A stretch of 64,000 nt of DNA. Source: Acidobacteriota bacterium (GTDB lineage: Bacteria; Acidobacteriota; Blastocatellia; UBA7656). Numbering within the stretch: position 1 is the first letter of the stretch; each line of letters starts with the position of its first letter. The stretch is from assembly GCA_016201275.1 (NCBI GenBank), contig JACQDB010000161.1, positions 16,058 through 80,057 of the forward strand, read 5' to 3'. Position numbers and translations under genes: made by a program. The notes beneath the pieces were generated by a model that had not been told where the DNA came from, did not search any database, and saw only the letters and a list, made by a program, of their open reading frames with translations. Positions 8,465 through 17,920 of the stretch are shown piece after piece.

Positions 8465-9631
8465 ATGCGAAGAAAAATGAAGGCCACATTGCACGCAGGA
8501 GTTTTGTTGGCTTCCCTCATCACCCTGCTGTGCGGATTCACCTGGCAAGACCATGTGCCAACCTCGGAATGGGAGAAATTCGATTTTGCCAAACAGCCGA
8601 TAGACCCCAGGACGCTGCCAAGAATTCCTTTGAAGGAATTGAAACTGATACGCGGCATCATCTTCGGGCGGCATGGCAGAATTTTCATGGAGCAGGAGAT
8701 ACAGGAGTTTCTCTACACCACCAAGTGGTACAAGCCCGATGACAATTTCACCAACGCCATGCTCAATGCCACAGAGCGCCAGAATCTTGATTTGATTCGC
8801 GAAGCCGAGACCAGAAAACACCAGCGCGTTGAACCCGGCGACTTGCGATTTTATCAGGACAAACTCATCAGCAACGCAATGCTAGGCAAACCGACGCTCG
8901 CCGAACTGCACATCATGCAGGCGGAGATCGAGGCGATTCGCGGCAAGCGTTTCGAGGCCGAGCCGAGCCTGCAAAAATATTTCGAGGAGCGCTATTGGTA
9001 CGCGCCAGCGGCAAAATATGATCCCGGCGCGTTGAGCGAAATCGAGCGCCAAAACCTTACCACGCTGGCGACTTTTCAAAAGGTGCAGCGCAATTTGAAA
9101 CTCGCACCGGGCGATATGATTTCTTTTCAAAACCGTTTGGTGACCGAAGACCTGTTGCGCGGTTTGAGCCTCCATGAATTGCGTTTGATACGCAACGAAA
9201 TTTACGCTTTGCGCGGTCGGCAATTTCGCACCTTCTGGATACAGGACTATTTTTACGGCCAGAGTTGGTACAAGCCTATGGAGGATTTTCGCGAGCCGGA
9301 ATTGTCCGACATCGAAAAGAAGAACATCGCCACCATCGTCGCTTTTGAAAACCGCATTCACGAAGAATTAAGCACCACGCCAGTAAGTAAAGCTTTGCTG
9401 GACGGAATGTTTCTGGAAGACGCCCACAAACTGCGCGACGAAATTTATGCGCGGCGCGGCAAGGTCTTCAAAAATAAATGGCTGCAAAAATATTTCGCCA
9501 GCTTCAGTTGGTACAAAGCCAATCCCAAATTCACCGAGGCTTTGTTGAGCGAGATTGAAACCAAGAACATCGCCACCATCAAGGCTTATGAAGGCAAGGC
9601 CGAAAGCCTCATGCGTATGGTCGAGGGCTGA
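8465..9631 (+). CDS. Exported protein with four tandem YARHG domains
   Basis: 388 residues from ATG 8465, chosen for GGAAGGAG at 8449-8456. A signal peptide (MRRKMKATLHAGVLLASLI...) precedes four repeats of about 85-90 residues, each shaped like LKLIRGIIFGRHG...F...WYKP...E. Matching cores are FGRHGRIF, AIRGKRFE, ALRGRQFR and ARRGKVFK, with WYKP, YWYAP, WYKP and WYKA. YARHG is a short extracellular domain of unknown function, often next to peptidoglycan enzymes. Here it lies 66 bp after an amidase and may be co-transcribed with it. Function unknown; an envelope role is inferred. Confidence 0.85.
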   Translation: MRRKMKATLHAGVLLASLITLLCGFTWQDHVPTSEWEKFDFAKQPIDPRTLPRIPLKELKLIRGIIFGRHGRIFMEQEIQEFLYTTKWYKPDDNFTNAMLNATERQNLDLIREAETRKHQRVEPGDLRFYQDKLISNAMLGKPTLAELHIMQAEIEAIRGKRFEAEPSLQKYFEERYWYAPAAKYDPGALSEIERQNLTTLATFQKVQRNLKLAPGDMISFQNRLVTEDLLRGLSLHELRLIRNEIYALRGRQFRTFWIQDYFYGQSWYKPMEDFREPELSDIEKKNIATIVAFENRIHEELSTTPVSKALLDGMFLEDAHKLRDEIYARRGKVFKNKWLQKYFASFSWYKANPKFTEALLSEIETKNIATIKAYEGKAESLMRMVEG

Positions 9632-9669
9632 TAAGGCAAACGGTTTGTCCCGCGTGTCGGGACTTCACC

Positions 9670-9779
9670 AAAAGTGACTCCCCGTAACTTCCGTGAAAGG
9701 TATCAAGATATGGTGCTAACTATCGCAACGGCGTACAACATCTTGGGAGTCTTCACGGAAATTACAGGAGAGTCCAAAA
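9670..9779. repeat. Foldback repeat of about 110 bp
   Basis: Imperfect inverted repeat: the left arm has GTGACTCCCCGTAACTTCCG and the right arm, read in reverse complement, has GGACTCTCCTGTAATTTCCG. It lies between the YARHG gene and the S41 peptidase. The rest of 9632-10029 holds no recognisable gene; it may also contain the terminator of the YARHG transcript. Confidence 0.6.
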
Positions 9780-10029
9780 CGTAAAAAGCCAGCCTTACGC
9801 AAGTAAAAGGCAAGCCTTGGATTGGAATCTTGGCCGCCAATAAAACCATCCTGTTAACGGCGAGCGCAAGGCAAGTGAGCCGTGCGCTCCCTGTTTTCAT
9901 TACGGCAAGCGCGCTCAAAAATCCGCAAACTAGGGGTCAATAATTTCGTTCGACACCACAGGTTTTTCTTGAGCGTTCGTCGTGCCGTTCGCTGTGGTAA
10001 TTGCTATACTGGCTGCGAGGCTTTATCAG

Positions 10030-11367
10030 ATGAAACAATTTTTACGCATTGTGGTGCTGCTCGTGCTATTGGTTTCCCTGGCAACGGCGCAAAGCAACAC
10101 CCTGAACCCTCCTGCCGCGCCGCTGGCCAAAACCGAGGACAGCCGCAGTGCCGCCGAGATTCGCAAAGATACTTTCAACATCGTCTGGCGCACTGTTAAA
10201 GAGCGACACTTTGACCCGACGCTGGGCGGCGTGGACTGGCAGAAGGTGCGCGAAAAATATGAGCCGCGTCTGGCGGCGCTCAAGGATAACAACGCCCTCT
10301 ACGCTTTATTGCAAGAGATGCTCGGCGAATTGCATCAATCGCATTTCAACATCATTCCCCCCGAAGCGATTATTCCCGATGATGTGAAAGAGCCGCCGCT
10401 GGGTGGCGTCGGCATTGATGTGCGGATGATTGACGGACAGGTGATCATCGTTCACCTCGAAAGCCAGTCGCAGGCTGAAAAAGCCGGAATCAAAACCGGC
10501 TTCATCGTCAAAAAAATAGACTCCACCACGGTTGAACAGATTTACGAACAAGTCAGAAAGAAGAAAGAGTCAAGCGTGTGGATGAACCTGCGAACGGCGC
10601 GCGGTGTGATGTCTCGCATCAACGGCAAACCGCAAACCACCGTGCAAATCACTGTGCTTGACGAACGCAATCACCCACGCGAAGTCAAACTTCAGCGGGA
10701 GCGCTTGAAAGGCGAGTTGTCGCAACGCCTGGGAAGTTTCCCGCCGCAATACACCGAGTTTGAAGCCAAGCGCCTGACTCACAACATCGGCTACATACGT
10801 TTCAATACCTTTGTGCCGATTCTGACCGAGCGCATACGCCAAGCGGTTCGCTCGATGAACGATGCGAGCGGTGTCATCTTCGATTTGCGCGGCAACCCCG
10901 GCGGCCTCGGCATTATGGCGAACACCATCGCCAGTCTGTTCTCTAATCAAGGAGGGTCGCTGGGCAAGATGAAGATGCGCGTCGGTGAAATCAACTTCGC
11001 CATCTTTCCCCAACCGAATCCGAACCTCAAGCCGGTGGTTATTTTGATAGATAGCACCAGCGCTTCGACGACGGAAATTTTTGCCGGAGGGATGCAAGAG
11101 TTAGGGCGCGCCATCGTCATCGGTGAACGCAGCATGGGCGCGGCTTTGCCGTCCACCTTTCAGAAACTGCCTACGGGAGCGCTCTTTCAATTTGCCATCG
11201 CCGATTTCAAAACTCCCAAAGGCATATTGATCGAAGGGCGCGGCGTCATTCCCGATGTTGAAGTGAAGTGGAATCGCGCCAGTCTGCTCAATGGGCGCGA
11301 CGCCCAATTGGAATCGGCCATTGAACAGATTTTGAAACGCTCGAAAGCCATCGCCAGCGTCCGGTAA
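10030..11367 (+). CDS. Exported S41-family peptidase with PDZ domain
   Basis: 445 residues from ATG 10030 (the first Met followed by a signal peptide KQFLRIVVLLVLLVSLATAQ). N-terminal helical region, a PDZ domain around 125-210 (GGVGIDVRMIDGQ ... GIKTGFIVKKID) and the S41 fold with GYIRFNTF, IFDLRGNPGG and the nucleophile region STSASTTEIFAGG. Classical carboxy-terminal processing proteases have a Lys in the FGKG motif after VGE; here the corresponding stretch is IGERSMGAALPS, without Lys. This fits the tricorn/IRBP-like branch of S41, or a non-classical active site. Periplasmic protein or peptide turnover is likely. Confidence 0.88.
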   Translation: MKQFLRIVVLLVLLVSLATAQSNTLNPPAAPLAKTEDSRSAAEIRKDTFNIVWRTVKERHFDPTLGGVDWQKVREKYEPRLAALKDNNALYALLQEMLGELHQSHFNIIPPEAIIPDDVKEPPLGGVGIDVRMIDGQVIIVHLESQSQAEKAGIKTGFIVKKIDSTTVEQIYEQVRKKKESSVWMNLRTARGVMSRINGKPQTTVQITVLDERNHPREVKLQRERLKGELSQRLGSFPPQYTEFEAKRLTHNIGYIRFNTFVPILTERIRQAVRSMNDASGVIFDLRGNPGGLGIMANTIASLFSNQGGSLGKMKMRVGEINFAIFPQPNPNLKPVVILIDSTSASTTEIFAGGMQELGRAIVIGERSMGAALPSTFQKLPTGALFQFAIADFKTPKGILIEGRGVIPDVEVKWNRASLLNGRDAQLESAIEQILKRSKAIASVR

Positions 11368-11434
11368 GGCAGCGCCGCAGGTAAAAGTAAAACTATATTG
11401 TAGAAAAGTTTATTGCGAACCTGGAAAAAAATAC

Positions 11435-11740
11435 TTATGGGATGCCGCTCGACTTGATGATGCCGTTAACCGGGCTGATGTTGATGAAGTTAAACAACTC
11501 CTCAATGAAGGGGACACTCCAAATACTTGTAATCTTCTTGGCGACCCCATTTTGATCACTGCCGCCTGGATTGGAAGCTCCGAAATCATACAACTATTGA
11601 TCCAGCGAGTAGCGGATGTTAATGCAAAAGAAAACGATGGTAAGAGCGCCCTTCAACGCCTTCGGCAAAATAACGCTTATTGGCATGAAGGTCATAAGCA
11701 AGTGATAGAAATTTTGCTTCATTCAGGTGCGAAAGAGTGA
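11435..11740 (+). pseudogene. Ankyrin-repeat ORF without a normal start
   Basis: The frame reads as a short ankyrin-repeat protein: WDAARLDDAVNRADVDEVK, QLLNEGDTPN, ITAAWIGSSEIIQLLIQ, VNAKENDGKSALQ and QVIEILLHSGAKE, i.e. about three repeats. The frame is open from the S41 stop, yet no ATG or GTG occurs before the repeats; the first usable start is TTG 11552, which would cut off the first repeat. I read it as an N-terminally truncated remnant, or a gene with a rare start. Ankyrin repeats mediate protein binding; nothing more can be said. Confidence 0.5.
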
Positions 11741-11762
11741 ATTGTGTGCAGGGTTTCTACCA

Positions 11763-11891
11763 CTAGAGCGGTTTGCATATGTGTGTACGGAACGCGCTAT
11801 CGTTGAGCAGCGGTCTTCGACCGCGCGAAGGTCTTCGACCGACGCTCAACGGGTTTGATATTTCAGTAATCTCAAACCAAAACCGCTCTAG
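11763..11891 (-). repeat. MITE-like element, family B, copy 1
   Basis: Exactly 129 bp, bounded by CTAGAGCGGTTT and AACCGCTCTAG, with an internal palindromic core built of GTTGAGC and GGTCTTCGACC units. Copies in the opposite orientation at 36400-36528 and 48759-48887 have the same length and over most of their length the same sequence. It separates the ankyrin remnant from a small reverse ORF. Confidence 0.88.
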
Positions 11892-12003
11892 CCTCGCAAA
11901 AACCAGTGTGGAATGAGTAGAACAATTTTTTATTTCCGTGCCAGATATTATTAATCACTTCGATAATCCGCTCAATTTCTTCTCTATCCAAGCGTTCACT
12001 CAT
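11872..12003 (-). pseudogene. Small ORF running into MITE B copy 1
   Basis: A 43-residue frame begins MSERLDREEIERIIEVINN (amphipathic, charged, protein-like) and loses its own sequence at the MITE boundary, ending after ARAVLV inside the element. No strong ribosome site. It may be the N-terminus of a gene cut by the MITE, or a chance ORF. Confidence 0.3.
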
Positions 12004-12042
12004 AAATCAAAATGTAGGAACAACGATGAAGGCAATCTAACC

Positions 12043-14058
12043 TTACTTCGCCTGCGCTTCGGTGGGGCGGTTCTTTTTCAGATACGCATTCAAGCCCGCG
12101 AACAATGATGCGGCGATGCGTTCGCGGAATTGCGAGGTCTGCAATAATGCTTCGTCTTTGGGATTCGATAAGAACGAGACTTCGGCCAGTACGCTCGGCA
12201 TAGCCGCCCCCAACAACACCACAAAGCCCGCGTGTTTGACGCCGCGATTGGCAGCCGTGCGCGGCGAGGCTGCGCCAATGCCGCGCACCAATCCCGATTG
12301 AATGTAACGGGCCAACTCGCGGGATTCGGCGACACGATTGCCTATGGTGACGCTGGCGGTTATCGGTGGCGCTTTTTCTACAGGCTTGTCGCTTAGGGGT
12401 TTGGTATTCTCGCGGTCGGCGGTCTCTTGGTCATCAGCCTTGGCTTTGTCGGGGCTGACGAAATAGGTCTCGACGCCGGACGCCACTTTCGAGGGGCTGG
12501 AATTGGCGTGAACCGAAATGAATAAATCGGCATGGCGCGCATTGGCTATGGCGGTGCGTTGTTCGAGCGCTACGAAATAATCGCCGTCACGCGTCATCAC
12601 CACATCAATGTCTGGATAGGTGCGTTTGATATAGCTTTTCAAACGGCGGGCGACATCGAGGGTCAAATCTTTTTCGCGCATACCGTTGCCGCTGATGGTT
12701 CCGGTATCGTGGCCGCCGTGTCCCGCGTCAATTACTACGCAATTGATGGACACGCCGCTGGCCACTTTGGCGTCAACCGCTCCGGCAATCGTGGTGGCTG
12801 GGGAGGTCGTAGAAGCGGCGGGGCGCGCTTCATTTGGAGTGTGCGGAATAATCGGCTCGGTGATTTCCGGCAAGCCCATAAGCGGCGGTTGTCGGTTTGC
12901 AGAGTTTGCTTTATTGGCTCTGGCAAGCGCTTCCGAGCCTTCCAGTTTCGGGCGCGTTAGATTTGCGGTTTTGGCTATCGCTTCATTCGGTTGCGTTGAT
13001 GATTTGGAATTGGGTGCATCCGTGACGCGCTCTGTCGCTTTCTCTTTCGGCGCAGTGGCAAGCGCTTCACGGTTTTTAGCCAGCGCCGTCGCAGCGTGTA
13101 TGTCCACGACGATGCGTGCCGGGTCGGACAATTTGAACGCCGAATACTCCGACTGTTCGCCGATTTCGATTTCGATTTGCACGCCCGATTTTTCCGATGC
13201 CGTGGCCGCGCCGCTTTCCTGCACGGTGAGGCGTTTCAATAAGTGCGTATCGCCAACGATAAAACGTCTGCCGTATAACGAGGGCGCGATGGCGGTTCTG
13301 TCAAGCTGAATGGCGATGCGCTGGTTGCCGAGTTTAGTCGGTGTGAAGGTCGCATCGCGGGATAAATCAATTACCACGCGGGCATAATCCTGACCGCTGA
13401 AATTTCGCACGTTGGTCAATTGCGGTGCATCCGGTGCGGCCTCTGGGTTGCTGGACAATTTTCCTGCCGCCATCACATCAACCGAACGATTGCCAATTTG
13501 CGATTCGAAGCGCATCACCACAGCACGCGCTTCACGCGCCAACACCGAAGCAGGAAAGTAAGCGACCAGTTCTTGATAGGCGGCGACCGCGCCATCCAGG
13601 TCTTGCAGATTCTCTTCATAAATCTGCGCGATGTTGATGAGCGCATCGCCTACGAAAGCGCTGTGCGGATGCTCGGCGACGAGTTGTCGCAGGGTTTCGA
13701 TGGCCTGTTGATAAAGCGCCGAATCGCCCGTCACGTCGGCCATTTCGCGTTGCAGTTCAGCGCGTTTGGTTAATGATTCGGCGGAAAAATAGTTGTCCGT
13801 GTTCAGGCGTATGACCTGACTGTAGGCGTCCAACAGGCGCAGATAATCGCCCGACGAGCGTTCTTCGAGCGGCTTGGAATGCAGCGTTTGATTCAATTGA
13901 CTGGCGTGTTGAAAAAGTTCTTCGGCAAGCGTGTGCGGTGGCGCGGCAGTGGCATTCGCCGGATAAGCGGCGTTTAAGGTTTGGCGTGCGGGCAGGCACA
14001 ACACCAGCGTCAGGACAACGGCTTGGACAAACAACTTGTTGCGAGTCGGCTTACGCAT
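12043..14058 (-). CDS. Periplasmic N-acetylmuramoyl-L-alanine amidase, TPR-AMIN-Amidase_3
   Basis: 671 residues. Signal peptide (1-31), a helical TPR-like part (about 40-200: LYQQAIETLRQLVAEHPHS, AVAAYQELVAYFP), an AMIN domain (about 218-330: YARVVIDLSRDATFTP ... PARIVVDIHAA) that in AmiC directs the enzyme to septal peptidoglycan, a 100-residue Ala/Thr/Pro linker, and a C-terminal Amidase_3 domain (about 435-660) with zinc motif VVIDAGHGGHDTG, EKDLTLDVA, FISVHANSS and catalytic Glu in LAEVSFLSN. Hydrolyses the MurNAc-L-Ala bond, probably in daughter-cell separation. Orientation and spacing suggest that the transglycosylase upstream (14253-15071) could share its transcript. Confidence 0.92.
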   Translation of the reverse strand: MRKPTRNKLFVQAVVLTLVLCLPARQTLNAAYPANATAAPPHTLAEELFQHASQLNQTLHSKPLEERSSGDYLRLLDAYSQVIRLNTDNYFSAESLTKRAELQREMADVTGDSALYQQAIETLRQLVAEHPHSAFVGDALINIAQIYEENLQDLDGAVAAYQELVAYFPASVLAREARAVVMRFESQIGNRSVDVMAAGKLSSNPEAAPDAPQLTNVRNFSGQDYARVVIDLSRDATFTPTKLGNQRIAIQLDRTAIAPSLYGRRFIVGDTHLLKRLTVQESGAATASEKSGVQIEIEIGEQSEYSAFKLSDPARIVVDIHAATALAKNREALATAPKEKATERVTDAPNSKSSTQPNEAIAKTANLTRPKLEGSEALARANKANSANRQPPLMGLPEITEPIIPHTPNEARPAASTTSPATTIAGAVDAKVASGVSINCVVIDAGHGGHDTGTISGNGMREKDLTLDVARRLKSYIKRTYPDIDVVMTRDGDYFVALEQRTAIANARHADLFISVHANSSPSKVASGVETYFVSPDKAKADDQETADRENTKPLSDKPVEKAPPITASVTIGNRVAESRELARYIQSGLVRGIGAASPRTAANRGVKHAGFVVLLGAAMPSVLAEVSFLSNPKDEALLQTSQFRERIAASLFAGLNAYLKKNRPTEAQAK

Positions 14059-14252
14059 ACCACATCAATTTTCAATGGGGACGAAGGCAAAAGGGTCTGG
14101 TTTTTTCGCTGCTCAGGTGAACCGCTGGGGGTGGGTTCGCGGCCAGTATATAACACAATGGCGGTCAGCATCTAGTGGTCAGCGCAGCCGTAGGAAAAGC
14201 TTGCGCCAAAGTGACCGCTGGCAACTGACCGCTGCCCGACAAGGTGCGGAGG

Positions 14253-15071
14253 TTAATAATTGTTTGACAGCCGCCCTTTGGCGTTCAAGGCTTCGGGCGC
14301 AACCGGCTTGGTCGGTGCGGCAGTCGGTGCGCTGGCTTTGGCGGCGTGTTTGTTGCGCGAGTATTTCGCCGAGATTACCTTCACATAATTTTGCGTCTCG
14401 CGGTAACGCGGGATTTGATAGCCGGAATTGACGACAGCGTTTTCCCCGGCGTTATAACCGGCAAGCGCCAGTTGCACATCACCGTTGAACATATCCAACA
14501 AAAAGCGCAGGTAGCGCACACCAGCATCTATATTTTGTGCCGGGTCGAAAATATTGGTGACTCCGAAACGTCTGGCCGTCCCCGGCATCAACTGCATCAA
14601 GCCGCAAGCGCCTTTGTAAGAAACCGCACGCGAATTGTAACCGGATTCCTGTTTCATCAAAGCAAAAACCAGATTCGGATCAACCCCGTATTTGGCTGCC
14701 GATTGTCGCACCATCACGTCATAGGCCGGATTGCCTGTGGTTCCCAATTCGGCAGTAAAGGTCTGCACCATAGGCGCATTGGGTATGAGGATGGGCGTGG
14801 GCGATGCGCTTTGCGTCAAGGCTTTCGTGGGCGCGTCTTTTAAGGTTGAACTGACTTTCGAGGGTTCCGCGCTGGCGCTCGATTTAGCGGCTTCAATAGC
14901 AGCGGGGTGGGCGGTGACAGCGGCTTCGTGTATGACCAGTGCGGGAGTGCGCGGACGCGGTGTGTTGGCGGTCGCTTCAACGCTCATCGCCATATTGGCA
15001 TCCTGCGCCTGTAGGTTGGTTTGCAAAACTCCCAGCAAAACGATTGCGGCTAAGACGATAAACAATCTCAT
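14253..15071 (-). CDS. Lytic transglycosylase (SLT domain)
   Basis: 272 residues from ATG 15071, chosen for GGAG at -9 and the following signal peptide MRLFIVLAAIVLLGVLQTNLQAQ; an upstream in-frame start at 15110 would bury the signal. An Ala/Thr/Pro-rich linker precedes an SLT domain (about 115-240): VRQSAAKYGVDPNLVFALMK, catalytic Glu in KQESGYN, GACGLMQLMPGTA, and ALAGYNAGENAV. Cleaves the MurNAc-GlcNAc bond of peptidoglycan forming 1,6-anhydroMurNAc. Next to an amidase of complementary specificity. Confidence 0.92.
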   Translation of the reverse strand: MRLFIVLAAIVLLGVLQTNLQAQDANMAMSVEATANTPRPRTPALVIHEAAVTAHPAAIEAAKSSASAEPSKVSSTLKDAPTKALTQSASPTPILIPNAPMVQTFTAELGTTGNPAYDVMVRQSAAKYGVDPNLVFALMKQESGYNSRAVSYKGACGLMQLMPGTARRFGVTNIFDPAQNIDAGVRYLRFLLDMFNGDVQLALAGYNAGENAVVNSGYQIPRYRETQNYVKVISAKYSRNKHAAKASAPTAAPTKPVAPEALNAKGRLSNNY

Positions 15072-15597
15072 TACATCTCCGAGCAAATGGGGCTGGTGAA
15101 TGAGCGACACAGACGCCGATTGCGAAAACGGTTCGACAACCGAAGCCCGTCACGGATCGGGGGATAAGTCTTTCTCGTTTTGTGGAGTTGAAAACGAAGA
15201 ATGGGAGACGTTGTTCAACTTCACTTCGGCAACCAGTCATTCTTGCAGAAGGCAAAGGGAAAAAGGTGAAAGGTAAAAGTGCTACGCTAACTAAGGATAC
15301 GACTTTTACCCTTGGCCTTTTTCCGTTTGGCTTCCGCAAGACCTTGGCTTTGCGACCCGGAATCACTTCCGGTGTGCCTTTATCGGTGACGCTTCCAAAC
15401 AACTTGTTGCGACCCAGCCAGTCTAATATGGGCGCAGGGCAATGTCAATAATTAGCTTCGTAGCGATTTTTCCAATTCGCAATTCTCCGATGGCAGTTGT
15501 CAAGGCTGCGGCGTTGCACTAAAATTCCTGTTTCTTCTCGGGCTGCTTTTCTCGCTGAATAGGTCCTGAGCAATACTTCGGAGGCATTGGAAATACT
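15072..15597. repeat. Gene-free spacer with imperfect inverted repeat
   Basis: 526 bp between divergent genes. The main structure is an imperfect dyad at 15258-15324 (GAAAAAGGTGAAAGGTAAAA / TTTTACCCTTGGCCTTTTTC). Similar purine/pyrimidine-rich CCTTTTTACTTTT runs occur at 31981-32040. No gene is supported; promoters for the flanking genes are expected but not recognised. Confidence 0.4.
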
Positions 15598-17724
15598 ATG
15601 TTGAAGTTTTTAAGTCGGCGCAATCGCTCGCGCAATGCGTTATTGATTATCTTCATCGCCGCTTTGACCATCGGACTGATTGGCTTTTTCGCGCCGGGCT
15701 TGCGCCCTTGGGCCAGCGGCGGCGCGGCGGCGGATGATGATTCGGTGGTTGCCACCGTGTTGAAGCGTGACATTACCGTAAAAGAGTTGCGCTCGGCACT
15801 GAACGCCTACGGGCAGCAGATGGCGCAAGGCCAAGGGGCCAGCAAACAGATGGACCTGGAAACTGTTTATAGCTTGTATGGGCAACAGGCCATAGATAAT
15901 CTAATTCGCAAAGAGATTATTTTATATGAAGCCGAGCAGAATAATCTGCTGGCTACCGATGGCGAAGTGCAGGAAAAACTCAAACAGGTCTTCAACCCGT
16001 GGCCGGGGCCGGAACAATATCGTGCGCGCCTGCAACAGGCAGGCACCACGCCCATAGAGTTTGAAGAGAATCTGCGCGCTTCGATTGCCGAAGAAAAATT
16101 GCGCGCCTTTATCTCTGCCGCCGCGCAGGTTTCGCCGCAGGAAATCGAAGATGATTATCGCAAAGCCAACACCACCTATAAAGTGCGTTGGATGGAAGTC
16201 ACGCCCGATAAATTCCGCTCGCAAGTGGTGGTCAACGATGCGAATCTGCGCGCCTATTTTGACGCGCATAAAGCCGACTTCAAAATAACGCAGGAAGAAC
16301 GCAAGGCGAAGTACATCTTCATAGACCAGAAGAAAGCCGGAGAAGCGGTGCAGGTGTCGGACGACGAATTGAAAAAAGCCTTCAATCCAGCAGCCAATAT
16401 TCAACAGGTGCGGGTCAGTCAAATCGTCATCAATGTTCCCCAAAAAGCGGGCGAGGCCAAGCCCAAGTCCACCAAACCGAAAGAACTGGCCGGAGCCGCT
16501 GACGCCACGCCGGGAAGCGGCGAAGATCAGGAACTGGCGAAAAAGGTCGAAGACATTTTCAATCGCGCCAAAGGCAAAGACGGCAAAGCACCGGAAGACT
16601 TCGCCGCACTGGCGCGTGAATTCAGCCAGGACGCCAAGAGCAAAGCCGCCGGAGGCGACATCGGTTATTTGAACAAGAAAGACAAACGCGACAGCGACGA
16701 CCCGCTTAACCGCGTCTTTTCGATGGCTAAAGATGAAGTCAGTTCGCCGATTCGCAAAGGCGACAAGTTCTACATCTTGAAAGTGACCGACCGCAAAACA
16801 CCAACCTTTGACGAAGCGCGCCCCGATCTGCTCAAAGAAGTGCGGAATCAGAAGAGCTATTCGAAGGCGGTTGAAGTCGCTCAGGAAGCGGCGCAGAAAT
16901 TCAAAGAGTCTAAAAATGCCGAAGCCGTGGTGGCGGAAATCAACAGCAAATACGGCGCACAGGTTGCCGTAGTCAAGGAGACGCCGTTCTTTGTGAAGGG
17001 CGAAAACCTTCCCGAATTGGGCGCTGCCTCTGATCTGGAAACGGCGCTCTTCGCCTTGCCCAACCCCGGCGAGGTGAGCAATTGGGTCAATGCCAACAAT
17101 GGCTTTGCCGTTGTGCAGTTCAGCGACACACGCGACCCTCACGATCCGACTTTTGAAGAGGTCAAAGCTCGTGTCGAGCAACGCTATCGTGAGGACAAAG
17201 CCAAAGATATCGCCGCTGAACAGGCGCGCAAAATCGCTCAGGCGCAGACCCCCGATGCCATGAAAGCGGCAGGCGATGCGTTGGGCTTGCGTGTCGAAGA
17301 ACGCGCCGGGCTGTCGGCCAGCGATTCCATAGGCCCACTGGTCAGCGAAGCCAACCGCGAGCCGATTTATAAACTCAAGGCTGGCGAAGTGCTGCGCGAG
17401 CCGGTCAAGATCACCGACAGCGATAATTATGTAGTCGCGGCAGTGATTGAACGCCGGGACGCTGACATGGGCGAGGCCTTTCAGAAAGCGAAGAAAGGCA
17501 TCGAAGACAAATTGCTACAGGAGAAACAGGAAGCGCTGTTTATGGCGCATCTGACCACCGTTGAAAAGCAACTCAAAGATGCCGGCAAGATTAAGATTCG
17601 TCAGGAAGTGATTGACACTTTGCTGGCCAGCAGTCCGACGAAGATTGATCCCAGCAATCCGATGGGCACTCCCAATTCTACACGCCCACGCCGCCGCGCT
17701 CCGCAAGGACAACCCCGCCAGTAA
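15598..17724 (+). CDS. PpiD/SurA-like membrane-anchored peptidyl-prolyl isomerase
   Basis: 708 residues. A short cytoplasmic N-terminus rich in Arg, one transmembrane anchor (about 15-35: LLIIFIAALTIGLIGFF), a SurA_N-like helical chaperone domain (about 45-190), a parvulin-type rotamase region (about 265-410, with VRVSQIVIN, FAALAREFSQDAKSKAAGGD and GYLNKKD), and a second, more diverged C-terminal half. This matches PpiD, the periplasmic chaperone at the SecYEG exit. The rotamase domain has a long Lys/Pro-rich insert. The start ATG follows GGAGGCAT. A strong terminator follows the stop. Confidence 0.88.
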   Translation: MLKFLSRRNRSRNALLIIFIAALTIGLIGFFAPGLRPWASGGAAADDDSVVATVLKRDITVKELRSALNAYGQQMAQGQGASKQMDLETVYSLYGQQAIDNLIRKEIILYEAEQNNLLATDGEVQEKLKQVFNPWPGPEQYRARLQQAGTTPIEFEENLRASIAEEKLRAFISAAAQVSPQEIEDDYRKANTTYKVRWMEVTPDKFRSQVVVNDANLRAYFDAHKADFKITQEERKAKYIFIDQKKAGEAVQVSDDELKKAFNPAANIQQVRVSQIVINVPQKAGEAKPKSTKPKELAGAADATPGSGEDQELAKKVEDIFNRAKGKDGKAPEDFAALAREFSQDAKSKAAGGDIGYLNKKDKRDSDDPLNRVFSMAKDEVSSPIRKGDKFYILKVTDRKTPTFDEARPDLLKEVRNQKSYSKAVEVAQEAAQKFKESKNAEAVVAEINSKYGAQVAVVKETPFFVKGENLPELGAASDLETALFALPNPGEVSNWVNANNGFAVVQFSDTRDPHDPTFEEVKARVEQRYREDKAKDIAAEQARKIAQAQTPDAMKAAGDALGLRVEERAGLSASDSIGPLVSEANREPIYKLKAGEVLREPVKITDSDNYVVAAVIERRDADMGEAFQKAKKGIEDKLLQEKQEALFMAHLTTVEKQLKDAGKIKIRQEVIDTLLASSPTKIDPSNPMGTPNSTRPRRRAPQGQPRQ

Positions 17725-17744
17725 AGGTTTGGCGATGAGGAAAT

Positions 17745-17785
17745 CAAGAGGCCGCAATTGATAATCAATTGCGGCCTCTTGGTTT
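17745..17785 (+). terminator. Rho-independent terminator of the ppiD-like gene
   Basis: Perfect 17-bp inverted repeat (17745-17761 and 17765-17781; CAAGAGGCCGCAATTGA and its complement) with a 3-base loop, followed by GTTTTG. It begins 21 bp after the stop codon. Confidence 0.85.
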
Positions 17786-17920
17786 TGATAAAACGATTTT
17801 GGTGCTGAATCCCAGTGCTGGCACTTTATTGCCGCCGTAATCATTAAGCGTTGAGAGGTCGGTTCCGCCTCCTGGCTAAATTTATCTGAGCGCTATCTGG
17901 CCGTCTCTGCCGAATCGCTT

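Noticed and set aside
17815..17835. TGGCAC-TTTA-TTGCC as a sigma-54 promoter
   Set aside because: Spacer is one base short, and it lies just past the ppiD terminator, not in front of a plus-strand gene.
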